Assembly (NCBI GenBank): GCA_022706885.1
Contig: JAKJBR010000007.1
Coordinates: 1 to 47,931 of the forward strand
DNA length: 47,931 nt
Reading direction: 5' to 3'
Source of the DNA: DUPQ01 sp022706885
Lineage (GTDB): Bacteria; Bacillota; Clostridia; DUPQ01
Shown here: positions 34,153-43,202 of the stretch, piece by piece
How the letters are laid out: every line of letters starts with the position of its first letter
How positions within the stretch are numbered: position 1 is the stretch's first letter
Translations under genes and position numbers: made by a program
Notes under the pieces: generated by a model
Seen by the model: the letters and a program-made list of their open reading frames with translations, nothing else
Databases searched by the model: none
Told to the model about the DNA's origin: nothing

Positions 34153-36003
34153 TCACTTAACCCGGTCAATATTCGGTTTATACTCGGTAAGGGTAAAATA
34201 GAAAACCGATCCGGATTTCCCGTCACTTTCCACCCATATATCTTCGTTCATTCTTTTCAGAGTCTCACGGGCAATGGCCAGTCCCAAGCCCGAACCGGCA
34301 CCCGAACGGGATTTGTCCGATTTATAGAATCGTTCAAACACATATTCGATATCCTCTTTGGATATTCCGGTTCCGTAATCCTGCACCGAAACGATATATT
34401 TATCGTCTTTTTTGACTATTGCTATTTTTATCTTAATTTTCTCATTAATTATTGTCTTATCCGAGGAGTTTTGTGAGTACTTTATCGCATTATCAATAAG
34501 TATGGTCAGTATCTGTTCTATACGATCGGCATTGCCGTATACAAGCACAGGTTGCGAAGGACCGGTAAAATCTATTGCCAGATTATTATCCTCATAAGCA
34601 AAATGATAATTCTCAATCTTATCTACAATTATTGCCGAAAGGTTAACTTTATCCATGGCGAATGCCTCGCTTGCCGACTGCAGACGGGACAGCATAAGTA
34701 AATCGTTTATCAGTCTGTTCAGCCGCTGTAATTCGTTAGACATAATTGCATAATACTTTGTAATCTTATCGGGGTCGGTAACTATTCCATCTTTAAGAGG
34801 AGCCAATAATCCCATAACACCTGTAAGAGGAGTTTTTAATTCGTGTGATACATTTGCCACATAATCTCTTCTTGTCTGTTCCAGTCGTATCTCTTTTGTT
34901 ATATCGCTGAATATTCCCATCGCACCTATCAACGCATCATTTACCTTTAAGGGATTTATAACGCACAGAATCATTTTTCCGTCATACTCATATATATTCT
35001 CAATATACTGTTGCTCCGATAAGCATTGCTCAAAATCCTCCCATACCGCTTTCAAGGGAATAATGCTGTGTTTTTCATTTATATCCATTGTGGATTTAAA
35101 GAATTTCGGAAGAGCGGGATTGATAATCATGGGAGAAAGTGTCTCGTCCACAACCAAAATACCCTGGTTCATGGAGTTCAATACTCCCTGCAGAATATTG
35201 GTCTCACGTGTTAAACTGGTTATTGTCTTGCTTAACTGTGAGGACAGGTGATTCATGGTCAGAGATAATTGGCCTAATTCTGCAGGATAGGATTGGTCGG
35301 CTTTGACGGAAAAATCTCCTTTTCCGAATGCAACCGCTACATCTGTTATCTCCAGAAGAGGTTTGGTGATGCTTTTGGACATCCTGTAGATGGGAAATAA
35401 CATCAGTAATGATACACCTATCATGGTCAGCACCAGAGCATTGTTTATTGTTCTTAATTCGCCTGAATAGTCATCAATGAATTTGCAAACAGTGAGAACC
35501 GCCTGGACATCTCCGTACTGTGAAAAGATAGGTCTCATGATAATAAACATATCGGAGTGGAACTCATTATCGGTATTTTTCAAAGAAATATATTGCCCGG
35601 CAAGCACTCCGCGCATATGCTTTGAAAGATTATTTCTGTAGAATTTATCCATATCGGCTTTTGCTACCGTCTGCGTCTCTCTTTTGATGGCGGGAGCATA
35701 GGAATATACCTCCACATTAAGCCTGTCCGATACAAATATGAAGCTTCTTAAGATGGTGGATTCCGCTTGTAATGCTTTATCAAAGAAGTATTCCAATTGG
35801 TCTCTTGTAACCCAATCACCGGGGATAAGCGAGGCAAGCATATCGGTCTCTTCTTTTAATCTCTCTAGTTGATTACTTATGAATATCTCTTCCGAAGCAA
35901 CGGTGTAAATGACAGTGGTGATAATAAGTGAAATAATAAGTATTGATAGTATTAGTAATACTATTCTTACAAAAAAAGGTATGTCGGTAAACTTATTCTT
36001 CAT
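34153..36003 (-). CDS. Sensor histidine kinase (WalK/PhoR type)
   Basis: The start chosen is the ATG at 36003-36001 (MKNKFTDIPFFVRIVLL), overlapping the response regulator's end by 11 bases; a longer frame would lie within that gene. The 616-residue protein has a first membrane segment (IVLLILSILIISLIITTVIY), an ~150-residue extracellular sensor, a second membrane segment (LVLTMIGVSLLMLFPIY), HAMP, PAS (residues ~270-370), HisKA with YVANVSHELKTPLTGVMG, and an ATPase domain with N box ILIDNAIKYS, DYGTGIS and SGLGLAIARETL. Signal unknown. It forms an operon with the regulator. Confidence 0.93.
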   Translation of the reverse strand: MKNKFTDIPFFVRIVLLILSILIISLIITTVIYTVASEEIFISNQLERLKEETDMLASLIPGDWVTRDQLEYFFDKALQAESTILRSFIFVSDRLNVEVYSYAPAIKRETQTVAKADMDKFYRNNLSKHMRGVLAGQYISLKNTDNEFHSDMFIIMRPIFSQYGDVQAVLTVCKFIDDYSGELRTINNALVLTMIGVSLLMLFPIYRMSKSITKPLLEITDVAVAFGKGDFSVKADQSYPAELGQLSLTMNHLSSQLSKTITSLTRETNILQGVLNSMNQGILVVDETLSPMIINPALPKFFKSTMDINEKHSIIPLKAVWEDFEQCLSEQQYIENIYEYDGKMILCVINPLKVNDALIGAMGIFSDITKEIRLEQTRRDYVANVSHELKTPLTGVMGLLAPLKDGIVTDPDKITKYYAIMSNELQRLNRLINDLLMLSRLQSASEAFAMDKVNLSAIIVDKIENYHFAYEDNNLAIDFTGPSQPVLVYGNADRIEQILTILIDNAIKYSQNSSDKTIINEKIKIKIAIVKKDDKYIVSVQDYGTGISKEDIEYVFERFYKSDKSRSGAGSGLGLAIARETLKRMNEDIWVESDGKSGSVFYFTLTEYKPNIDRVK

Positions 36004-36682
36004 TACACTCGAACTTGTATCCCACTCCGTAGATTGTTTGTATACATTTTTGAATTTCCGCAGGAAGTTTTGCACGTATGCGCTTGATATGAGTGTCAAT
36101 GGTCCTGGTGTCGCCTGTATACTCATAGCCCCAGATTAAGTTCATAATCTGTTCTCTGGTAAATACTATTCTGGGATTGGACAGAAGAAGAAAAAGAACT
36201 TCCACTTCTTTGGGAGTGGCATGTGTGGGTACATCGTTTATAAGGATAGAATACCTTGTTATATCCACGGTAAGTTGCTTGAAAGAAACCTTACCGGAAG
36301 ACTCTTTTTGCGAAGGATTTCTTACACGGTTGATTATTGCTTTTATTCTCGCTATAACTTCCAGAGAACTGAAAGGTTTGGTGATATAGTCATCCGCTCC
36401 GAGATCAAAACCAAGGAGTCTGTCTACTTCCTCGGATTTTGCAGTTAGTAAAATAATGGGGATAGTGCTGCTTATCCTTATTCTTCTGCATACTTCCATA
36501 CCGTCAATAACCGGCATCATTATGTCCAGCACAATAACATCAAAAGTGCCTTTTTGATATAAATCCAGACATTCCTGTCCGTTGAAAGCCGATTGATGCG
36601 TCATTCCGAACTTGTCAAAATAAACACTTAAAGCCTCGTGTACCAAAGGATCATCATCACAGATTAAAACATGAATATTCAT
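35993..36682 (-). CDS. OmpR/PhoB-family response regulator
   Basis: This 229-residue two-component regulator has a receiver domain with acidic pocket CDDDP, phospho-acceptor Asp53 in VIVLDIMMP, Thr80 and Lys102 (ITKPFS), followed by a winged-helix DNA-binding domain ending in RTIDTHIKRIRAKLP and IQTIYGVGYKFECNEE. It is transcribed first, from a strong minus-strand promoter, with the kinase gene coupled downstream. The pair resembles PhoPR/WalRK-type systems; the target genes cannot be read from the sequence. Confidence 0.95.
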   Translation of the reverse strand: MNIHVLICDDDPLVHEALSVYFDKFGMTHQSAFNGQECLDLYQKGTFDVIVLDIMMPVIDGMEVCRRIRISSTIPIILLTAKSEEVDRLLGFDLGADDYITKPFSSLEVIARIKAIINRVRNPSQKESSGKVSFKQLTVDITRYSILINDVPTHATPKEVEVLFLLLSNPRIVFTREQIMNLIWGYEYTGDTRTIDTHIKRIRAKLPAEIQKCIQTIYGVGYKFECNEE

Positions 36683-36702
36683 ACTTATTCCTCTTTAAAA
36701 AA

Positions 36703-36731
36703 ATTATACCAAACAAAGTACCTATATTCAA
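36703..36731 (-). promoter_or_regulatory. Promoter of the two-component operon
   Basis: On the minus strand, TTGAAT (36731-36726) and TATAAT (36708-36703) are 17 bases apart, with TGG before the -10 (extended). The start codon is about 20 bases downstream. Confidence 0.82.
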
Positions 36732-36859
36732 ACATAACGTTAAATGGCGAAAATCAAAGGAAAATCAACGGTCAAGAATTATGTATATTATTAAATTGTA
36801 GAAAAAGTTATATAAAGTGTAATAAAACAGGTAATAAAGCAATAAATAACATCATTCTT

Positions 36860-36890
36860 TTGAGACTAACAATGCTAAAAGTGTTATAAT
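36860..36890 (+). promoter_or_regulatory. Promoter upstream of the PatB-type lyase gene
   Basis: Extended -10 TGTTATAAT (hexamer 36885-36890) with TTGAGA (36860-36865) at a long 19-base spacing. It lies in the divergent region between the regulator and lyase genes. Confidence 0.6.
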
Positions 36891-36923
36891 ACCTTGGAGG
36901 ATGAAAGGCAGGAAGGATATTTT

Positions 36924-38177
36924 ATGATTTATGACTTTGACAGAATAATCGACAGGCATAATACCAATTCGCTTAAATATGATTTTTATGATAATTTCGA
37001 TTATACGGTAGAGCATATCCCGCTATGGATAGCGGACATGGATTTTCCCGTCACTGAGGAAATAAGAAGTGCCATAAACAGAATAAATGCGGTGGGAATT
37101 TACGGATATACCGGCATCTCCGACAGCTACTACGATATAGTCGCCGAATGGATGTACAGATACCACAATTTCAAGGTGGAAAAGGACTGGTTCTGTATAA
37201 CACCGGGTGTGGTATATGCATTAAGCGTTGCGGTATGCGCATATACGCAGCCGGGGGACAGCGTAATAATCCAGACACCGGTATATTCTCCTTTTTACGG
37301 TGTCATAAACAACAATAAACGCAAATTGGTAAGAAATCCGTTGGTTTATGAAAACGGAAGCTATTATGTAGATTTTGCCGATTTCGAGAATAAGATTGTG
37401 GAAAATGATGTAAAGCTGTTTATAATGTGCAATCCTCATAATCCTGTCGGAAAGGTCTTTACCAAAGAAGAACTTATAAGAATGTGTCACATCTGCTGTA
37501 AACACGGTGTGATAATAGTAAGTGATGAAATACATAGCGATTTCGTTTATGCACCCCATAAGCATACCGTTCTTGCCAATCTGAACAGTAATTTCGAGCA
37601 GTCATGTGTAATATGCACATCACCCGGTAAGACATTTAATATAACGGGACTTAAAGCATCCAATATATTTATACCCAATCCGGAGCTGAAGAAACTGTAT
37701 GATGAGGAAATGGCGAAAAGAGGACCCGGTCTGGTCAATACGCTGGGGATTGCCGCCTGTGTTGCTGCATACAGATACGGAAGACCGTGGCTCAATAAAT
37801 TACTGAAGTATCTGCAAGGCAATATAGAGTATGTTACGGAATTTATTAACCTGAATCTTCCAAAGATTAAAGTTATTCAACCGCAAGGTACTTTCCTGGT
37901 CTGGATAGACTGTAAGGAAATGGGTCTGGAAAACAGCAAACTCAATAACTTTTTCAAAGATGAAGCGAAAATATGGCTTAGTCCCGGGGATAAATACGGT
38001 CCGGAAGGCGAAGGCTTCCAAAGAATCAACATCGCCACCAGCAGAAGCATTCTGGAGAAGGCTATGAACAGAATAAAGACTGCCTATGATGTGTTGTTTT
38101 ATGAGAGAAAAACAAACAGCGACGATAAAGAGACCGATAATCAGTCGGCGGAAAATCTTGACAACGAGGTTCAATGA
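36924..38177 (+). CDS. PatB/MalY-type aminotransferase, probable cystathionine beta-lyase
   Basis: This 417-residue fold-type I PLP enzyme starts at ATG 36924 with AAGGA upstream; a TTG at 36894 would overlap the ribosome site. Motifs are LWIADMDFPV, GIYGYTG, PVYSPFY, NPHNPVGKVFTKEEL, VSDEIHSDFVY and the PLP lysine Lys236 in SPGKTFNITGLKASN, characteristic of MalY/PatB C-S lyases that cleave cystathionine or cysteine conjugates. The final ~25 residues form a polar acidic tail. It leads a cluster with serS and lysA. Confidence 0.88.
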   Translation: MIYDFDRIIDRHNTNSLKYDFYDNFDYTVEHIPLWIADMDFPVTEEIRSAINRINAVGIYGYTGISDSYYDIVAEWMYRYHNFKVEKDWFCITPGVVYALSVAVCAYTQPGDSVIIQTPVYSPFYGVINNNKRKLVRNPLVYENGSYYVDFADFENKIVENDVKLFIMCNPHNPVGKVFTKEELIRMCHICCKHGVIIVSDEIHSDFVYAPHKHTVLANLNSNFEQSCVICTSPGKTFNITGLKASNIFIPNPELKKLYDEEMAKRGPGLVNTLGIAACVAAYRYGRPWLNKLLKYLQGNIEYVTEFINLNLPKIKVIQPQGTFLVWIDCKEMGLENSKLNNFFKDEAKIWLSPGDKYGPEGEGFQRINIATSRSILEKAMNRIKTAYDVLFYERKTNSDDKETDNQSAENLDNEVQ

Positions 38178-38213
38178 TTTTATTATTAACTAAAATATTA
38201 CGAGGATAGAAAA

Positions 38214-39479
38214 ATGCTGGACATTAATCGGATAAGAAATAACAGAGAAGAAGTTGAGAAAGCTCTCCTGAAGAAGAATTTCAAGGCGGATTTTACCGAG
38301 CTTCTGGCTCTTGATGCACAACGCAGAAGCAAAATATTCGAAGTGGAGCAGATGAAAGCCAAAAGAAATACCGTTTCCGGTGAGATTCCCAAACTTAAAA
38401 AGCAGGGAACCGATGTTACCGATCTTCTGGAGGAGATGAAGAAAATTTCATTATCCATAGCGGAATTGGAAAAAGAAATAACTTCAATTGAAGCGCAGAT
38501 AAAAGACATAATGGATTATATACCCAACACACCCGCAGACGATGTGATTGCAGGAGATGCGACGCAAAATCAGCCTGTCAGATATCACGGAAAGAAACCG
38601 GAGTTTGATTTTGCTATAAAAGACCATGTTGCTTTATGTGAAGCACTGGGCATAATAGATTATAAACGCGGAGCCAAACTCAGCGGAAGCGGCCACTGGA
38701 TGTACAGAGGTGACGGAGCACTTTTAGAGTGGGCTTTGCTTAACTATTTCATAACCGAGCATATCAAAGACGGATATGAGTTCATTCTGCCTCCTCATAT
38801 ACTCAATTCCGAATGCGGATATACAGCGGGACAGTTTCCCAAATTCGGTGATGATGTATTTAAACTTACCGAAAATGATCAGTTTTTACTGCCGACGGCG
38901 GAAACCGCACTGATAAATCTGCACAGGAATGAAGTTTTGAGAGAAGAAGAGCTTCCCAAAAAATACTTTGCTTATACTCCCTGTTACAGAAAAGAAGCGG
39001 GCAGTTACAGAGCGGAAGAAAGAGGTATGATAAGAGGTCATCAGTTCAATAAAGTGGAAATGTTCCAGTATACCGTGCCGGAAAAAAGCGAAGAAGCTCT
39101 GATGGAACTGGTAGCCAAAGCGGAGACTCTGATGAACGGATTGGGCTTACATTTCCGCTTAAGTAAACTGGCTGCAGCCGACTGTTCTTTCGCAATGGGC
39201 AAAACATATGATGTGGAAGTATGGATTCCCAGCATGGGTATATACAAGGAAGTAAGTTCCGCTTCCAATGCATATGACTTTCAGGCTATCAGAGGAGCAA
39301 TGAGATTTAAGAGAACCGCAACCGGGAAAAATGAGTACCTGCATACATTAAATGCTTCGGGACTTGCCACTTCCAGAGTGTTTCCGGCAATTATAGAACA
39401 GAATCAGCATATAGACGGATCGGTGACTGTTCCCGAAGTATTAAGAAAATGGGTAGGTAAAGATAAATTAACGGTATGA
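38214..39479 (+). CDS. serS: Seryl-tRNA synthetase
   Basis: This 421-residue class II synthetase has the long N-terminal antiparallel coiled coil (residues ~25-105, ending IMDYIPNTP), then motif 2 YFAYTPCYRKEAGSYRAEER with GMIRGHQFNKVEMFQY, and a motif 3 region GLATSRVFPAIIEQNQ. AGGA precedes ATG 38214. No T-box leader fits in the 36-base gap. The TGA overlaps the lysA ATG. Confidence 0.97.
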   Translation: MLDINRIRNNREEVEKALLKKNFKADFTELLALDAQRRSKIFEVEQMKAKRNTVSGEIPKLKKQGTDVTDLLEEMKKISLSIAELEKEITSIEAQIKDIMDYIPNTPADDVIAGDATQNQPVRYHGKKPEFDFAIKDHVALCEALGIIDYKRGAKLSGSGHWMYRGDGALLEWALLNYFITEHIKDGYEFILPPHILNSECGYTAGQFPKFGDDVFKLTENDQFLLPTAETALINLHRNEVLREEELPKKYFAYTPCYRKEAGSYRAEERGMIRGHQFNKVEMFQYTVPEKSEEALMELVAKAETLMNGLGLHFRLSKLAAADCSFAMGKTYDVEVWIPSMGIYKEVSSASNAYDFQAIRGAMRFKRTATGKNEYLHTLNASGLATSRVFPAIIEQNQHIDGSVTVPEVLRKWVGKDKLTV

Positions 39480-40720
39480 TAGAATATTTCAGCGAAAAAA
39501 CGGACTTTTATAAACACCACAAGCCTTCGGAGCTGCTCTCGGCATACGGGTCGCCTTTATATGTTTACAATGAAGATATACTGAGAGAGCGGGCAAGGCA
39601 GATAAAGAATTTTGTGAATATGCCCAACTTTACCGTTTCCTATTCGGTAAAGGCAAACTGCAATCTGCATATTCTGAAGATATTAAAAGAGGAAGGACTG
39701 CATGCCGATGCCATGAGCGAAGGAGAAATCTTTGTAACGGAACAGGCCGGTTACGAAAAAGACCGTATATTCTTCGTTTGCAACAATGTATCGGCCGAAG
39801 AAATGAAATATGCCGTAGACAGAGGTATTATGGTAAGTGTGGATTCACTGTCTCAGCTGGAACTGTACGGAAAAAACTTTCCAAAGACTAAAGTAGCGGT
39901 CAGGATAAATCCAGGAATAGGAGCGGGACATCATAAGAAAGTAATTACGGCCGGAGAGGCCACCAAATTCGGTATTAATATCGATAAGGCGATGGATGTC
40001 ATAGGTATTGCGAAAAAGTATAACCTTAAGATTGCGGGTTTAAACCAGCATATAGGTTCTTTCATAATGACTTGTACCGAATATATCAAAGGCGTAAAGG
40101 AATTATTGCACTTAAGTTTGCTTTTTGAGGATCTGGAGTTTCTGGATTTCGGCGGCGGATTCGGTATTCCGTATAATAAGCAGCAGGGGCAACAGCCGTT
40201 GGATCTTGAAAAGTTCGGAAAAGAGCTTAAGGATGTTTTGACCGCATGGCAGGAAGAGCACAATAAAAACATACTGTTCAAATGCGAGCCGGGACGATTT
40301 GTAGTTGCGGAATCAAGTATACTTTTAGGCAAGGTGTATGCAAAAAAGCATAATTACAATAAAATATACATCGGAACCGACATAGGCTTTTCCGTACTCA
40401 TCCGTCACGCAATGTACGGTGCTCACCATGATATAGAAATATACAGAGATGACAAACCCGTTAAGAACGGTGCATATGAATATGTAAATATTGCAGGTAA
40501 TATATGTGAAAGCGGAGATATACTTGCCGAAGAAAGGCAATTACCCGTGATATTGGAGGACGACATCATAGGTGTTATGGATGCGGGAGCTTACGGATAT
40601 TCCATGAGTTCCAATTACAACAACAGGTTGCGCCCTGCGGAAGTACTGATAAAGAGCGACGGCGGTTTACAGATTATACGGAAAAGAGAGACTCTGGAAG
40701 ACCTTATAAAAGGTTTTTGA
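39476..40720 (+). CDS. lysA: Diaminopimelate decarboxylase
   Basis: This 414-residue PLP enzyme performs the last step of lysine synthesis. It has the lysine in FTVSYSVKANCN (Lys59), GLNQHIGSF, the Gly-rich FLDFGGGFGIPY, CEPGRFVVAES, the dimer-interface cysteine in AGNICESGDIL, and the C-terminal GAYGYSMSSNYNNRLRPAEV. The start overlaps the serS stop (ATGA). Its transcript is probably ended by the hairpin at 40745. Confidence 0.95.
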   Translation: MIEYFSEKTDFYKHHKPSELLSAYGSPLYVYNEDILRERARQIKNFVNMPNFTVSYSVKANCNLHILKILKEEGLHADAMSEGEIFVTEQAGYEKDRIFFVCNNVSAEEMKYAVDRGIMVSVDSLSQLELYGKNFPKTKVAVRINPGIGAGHHKKVITAGEATKFGINIDKAMDVIGIAKKYNLKIAGLNQHIGSFIMTCTEYIKGVKELLHLSLLFEDLEFLDFGGGFGIPYNKQQGQQPLDLEKFGKELKDVLTAWQEEHNKNILFKCEPGRFVVAESSILLGKVYAKKHNYNKIYIGTDIGFSVLIRHAMYGAHHDIEIYRDDKPVKNGAYEYVNIAGNICESGDILAEERQLPVILEDDIIGVMDAGAYGYSMSSNYNNRLRPAEVLIKSDGGLQIIRKRETLEDLIKGF

Positions 40721-40744
40721 TGTTTTGTGGAAAATATAGCTAAG

Positions 40745-40777
40745 ATGGAATATAATTGGATATATTCCATTTTTTTT
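40745..40777 (+). terminator. Terminator after lysA, overlapping a possible mtaD promoter
   Basis: A perfect 10-bp stem (ATGGAATATA/TATATTCCAT), a six-base loop and eight T's form a strong intrinsic terminator ending only 10 bases before the next ATG. A TATAAT hexamer (40751-40756) lies within the left arm and loop. Confidence 0.88.
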
Positions 40778-40787
40778 GAGGTGAATT

Positions 40788-42089
40788 ATGAACACAATGA
40801 TAAAAAATGCAGATATTCTGACAATGGATGAAAATTTTGCCATCTTAAAAAATCAGGTTATATGTGTTGAAGATGATAAGATAGTGTATATCGGTGAGGA
40901 TGAGCCGTTCTTTTTTATCCCCAACAGGATGATTAATGCAAAGAATAAAATAGTTATGCCGGGTCTTTTCAATGCACATACCCATTGCGCCATGACATTG
41001 ATGCGAAACCGCTCCAACGATCTTCCTCTGGAAAGGTGGTTACACGAACAGATATTCCCGGTGGAAGCCAATCTTACATACAAGGATGTCTACAACGGAG
41101 CAATGCTGGGAATAGCGGAAATGATAAGAGGGGGAACGGTTGCCTATCTGGACATGTACTATATTCATGAAGCATCATTGGAAGCCATAAAAGAAACAGG
41201 CATAAGGGCCAATCTTTCTTACGGGGTATCCACATCCAGCAAGGTAAAGGAACTGGGTAAACAGGGAGCGGAGCAGTACTGTAAGAACTTTATTTTAACC
41301 AACAAAAATGCATTTAAAGGAAGGCTCAATACATCGGTGGAAATACATTCGGTGTATCTGGTAGATGAGCCTGAATTAATCTTAAGTGCAAAAATGGCTA
41401 AGGAAACCGATACTCTTATACATATTCATCTGCATGAAACAAAGGTTGAAGTGGAAAACTGTATCAAAACATACGGTATGACTCCTTTACAGTTATGTGC
41501 CAAGACCGGTGTTCTGGATAACAGGGTTACCGCCGCACACACCGTTCATGTAAATGATGAAGATATGCTGTTGATGAAAGAAAAGAATGTCATACCGGTA
41601 CACAATCCGTCAAGTAATCTTTTGCTCGGCAGCGGTATTGCCGACATACCCAAAATGCTTAAAACAGGTATTAAACCTGCAATAGGCACAGACGGTGCGG
41701 CAAGCAATAACACTTTGGATATGTTCAAAGAGATGCATCTCACTTCACTTATACACAGAGGCTGTAAAGAAGACAGTAATGTTATAAATGCACAGCAGGT
41801 GCTGACTATGGCTACGGCCAACGGTGCAAGAGCATTGGGATTTGATAACTGCGGAATGATTAAAACCGGTATGAAGGCCGACATTATACTGGTCAATACC
41901 GAAAGCCTTAACATGACACCGCTCCATGATCCGGTATCGGCATTGGTATATTCAGTAAGAGCAACCGATGTGGATACCGTGCTGGTAAACGGTGAGATTC
42001 TTATGAAGGATAAGCAGTTGCTGACAGTTGATGAAGAGAAGGTAAAATATGAAGCCGAAAAGTCCGCGCAAAGGCTTTATATTTCATAA
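40788..42089 (+). CDS. mtaD: 5-methylthioadenosine/S-adenosylhomocysteine deaminase-type amidohydrolase
   Basis: This 433-residue metal-dependent hydrolase has IVMPGLFNAHTHCAMTLMR (metal His pair), HIHLHETKVEVENC, VTAAHTVHVNDEDM, IPVHNPSSNLLLGSGIADI and the metal Asp in AIGTDGAASNN. These match MtaD/SAH deaminases, which deaminate the by-products of SAM-dependent reactions. Chlorohydrolase/guanine deaminase relatives share the fold, so the substrate is a family-level call. GAGGTG precedes ATG 40788. It is near other methyl-cycle genes. Confidence 0.87.
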   Translation: MNTMIKNADILTMDENFAILKNQVICVEDDKIVYIGEDEPFFFIPNRMINAKNKIVMPGLFNAHTHCAMTLMRNRSNDLPLERWLHEQIFPVEANLTYKDVYNGAMLGIAEMIRGGTVAYLDMYYIHEASLEAIKETGIRANLSYGVSTSSKVKELGKQGAEQYCKNFILTNKNAFKGRLNTSVEIHSVYLVDEPELILSAKMAKETDTLIHIHLHETKVEVENCIKTYGMTPLQLCAKTGVLDNRVTAAHTVHVNDEDMLLMKEKNVIPVHNPSSNLLLGSGIADIPKMLKTGIKPAIGTDGAASNNTLDMFKEMHLTSLIHRGCKEDSNVINAQQVLTMATANGARALGFDNCGMIKTGMKADIILVNTESLNMTPLHDPVSALVYSVRATDVDTVLVNGEILMKDKQLLTVDEEKVKYEAEKSAQRLYIS

Positions 42090-42394
42090 CTTATAATAAA
42101 ACTTTATTGCTCAAACAGCAAAATGAAACGGAGATTGGTAAAACATAACTTTACAAGCAAGTCATTAACAACTTAAGCAAAGCTAAGGAAATATGGATAG
42201 AAACAGATAAGAACGCAAGTTTAATCCAAAGGTTGTTAAGTGCATTGCTATGAATAATACAGCTTTTAAGCATATAAGGTGTATATTAGAAAAATTAGTT
42301 AATTAAAATACCATCATGTTGCATAAAAGCTACAAAGCATATAGATAATGTTTTCAATACTGCCACATGTAAATTTAATAAAATAAACCCCTAA
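42090..42394. other. Gene-free convergent interval
   Basis: About 305 AT-rich bases separate the convergent mtaD and metalloprotease genes. I see no open frame of convincing length, no RNA gene and no strong terminator. It begins the AT-rich region that holds the two minus-strand genes. Confidence 0.5.
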
Positions 42395-43180
42395 CTAAAA
42401 AGGTTGAACACATGGATTTCCACTACAAGGCCAAGAAAGAATTTGGTTGTTCCCACATATGCAATTAAACAAGAAATAATGCTGTTGACCGGAGTGGTAT
42501 GAAGTATAATTGCATGTACATGCAGCATAGGCTCTACATGTATTGCACCTTACTTTATGACTAGTGTTAGTGTACTGTTCATATGATATTGGATATGAAC
42601 CACTGTGCGTGTGCACATGTGTCATCACATTCATGCCGTCTAAATCATAAGATGTTACACTTTTAGGAAAGCAGGCGTAATACATTATTTGACTAGAATT
42701 ATTGACATGCGCTAATCCGTAGACATGTCCGATTTCATGAGCAATAGTATTATTTTTCTCTTCAGTGGTATTACTATCAAATGAATTACTGTAAATTGTT
42801 ATTGCCCAAGTAGCTACATGATTTGTTGATGTATAGTATGTAAGCTCCGTTGAGGCAGTAGCACCAATATTATCAGAAGATACTTTGAATAATCCTATTG
42901 TTGATGAATTATTTTCTGTGCACGAGATATTGGTGCCCCATAGCATTATACCGTTTACAACATACGATGAGTAGTTTGTTTTTACAGTGTTAGATTCATA
43001 CCTGTACGTTGTAGTTGTGCTTCCCATATGTCCCACTCCGAGTTTATTCCAACGTGTTATATCATCTGTTTGAAATGTACTGATGTCCATTGCAAAGACC
43101 GCATTCAACATCATAGTTGCTAAAATTAAAAAAGTAGCTATAGCTAAAATATGTCTTAACAATATTTTTTTTGTATACAT
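42395..43180 (-). CDS. Secreted metzincin-like zinc metalloprotease
   Basis: This 261-residue protein has a signal peptide (basic start, hydrophobic ILAIATFLILATMML, cleavage likely after NAVFA at residue 30). A catalytic motif follows, HEIGHVYGLAH (His148, Glu149, His152, His158), with a Met-turn-like IMYYA (Met166), the hallmark of metzincins such as matrixins. The ~50 C-terminal residues are rich in Cys and His (Cys212, 215, 221, 223, 240, 242, 252, 257), suggesting an extra metal-binding or disulfide-linked module. It lies 22 bases downstream of the lipoprotein gene and is probably co-transcribed with it. Substrate unknown. Confidence 0.8.
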   Translation of the reverse strand: MYTKKILLRHILAIATFLILATMMLNAVFAMDISTFQTDDITRWNKLGVGHMGSTTTTYRYESNTVKTNYSSYVVNGIMLWGTNISCTENNSSTIGLFKVSSDNIGATASTELTYYTSTNHVATWAITIYSNSFDSNTTEEKNNTIAHEIGHVYGLAHVNNSSQIMYYACFPKSVTSYDLDGMNVMTHVHTHSGSYPISYEQYTNTSHKVRCNTCRAYAACTCNYTSYHSGQQHYFLFNCICGNNQILSWPCSGNPCVQPF

Positions 43181-43202
43181 AATTTTCCCTCTCTTTCTTT
43201 TT

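Noticed and set aside
40755..40760. Riboswitch or T-box before serS, lysA or mtaD
   Set aside because: The gaps before serS and lysA are too short, and the hairpin before mtaD is a simple terminator without T-box or lysine-riboswitch features.
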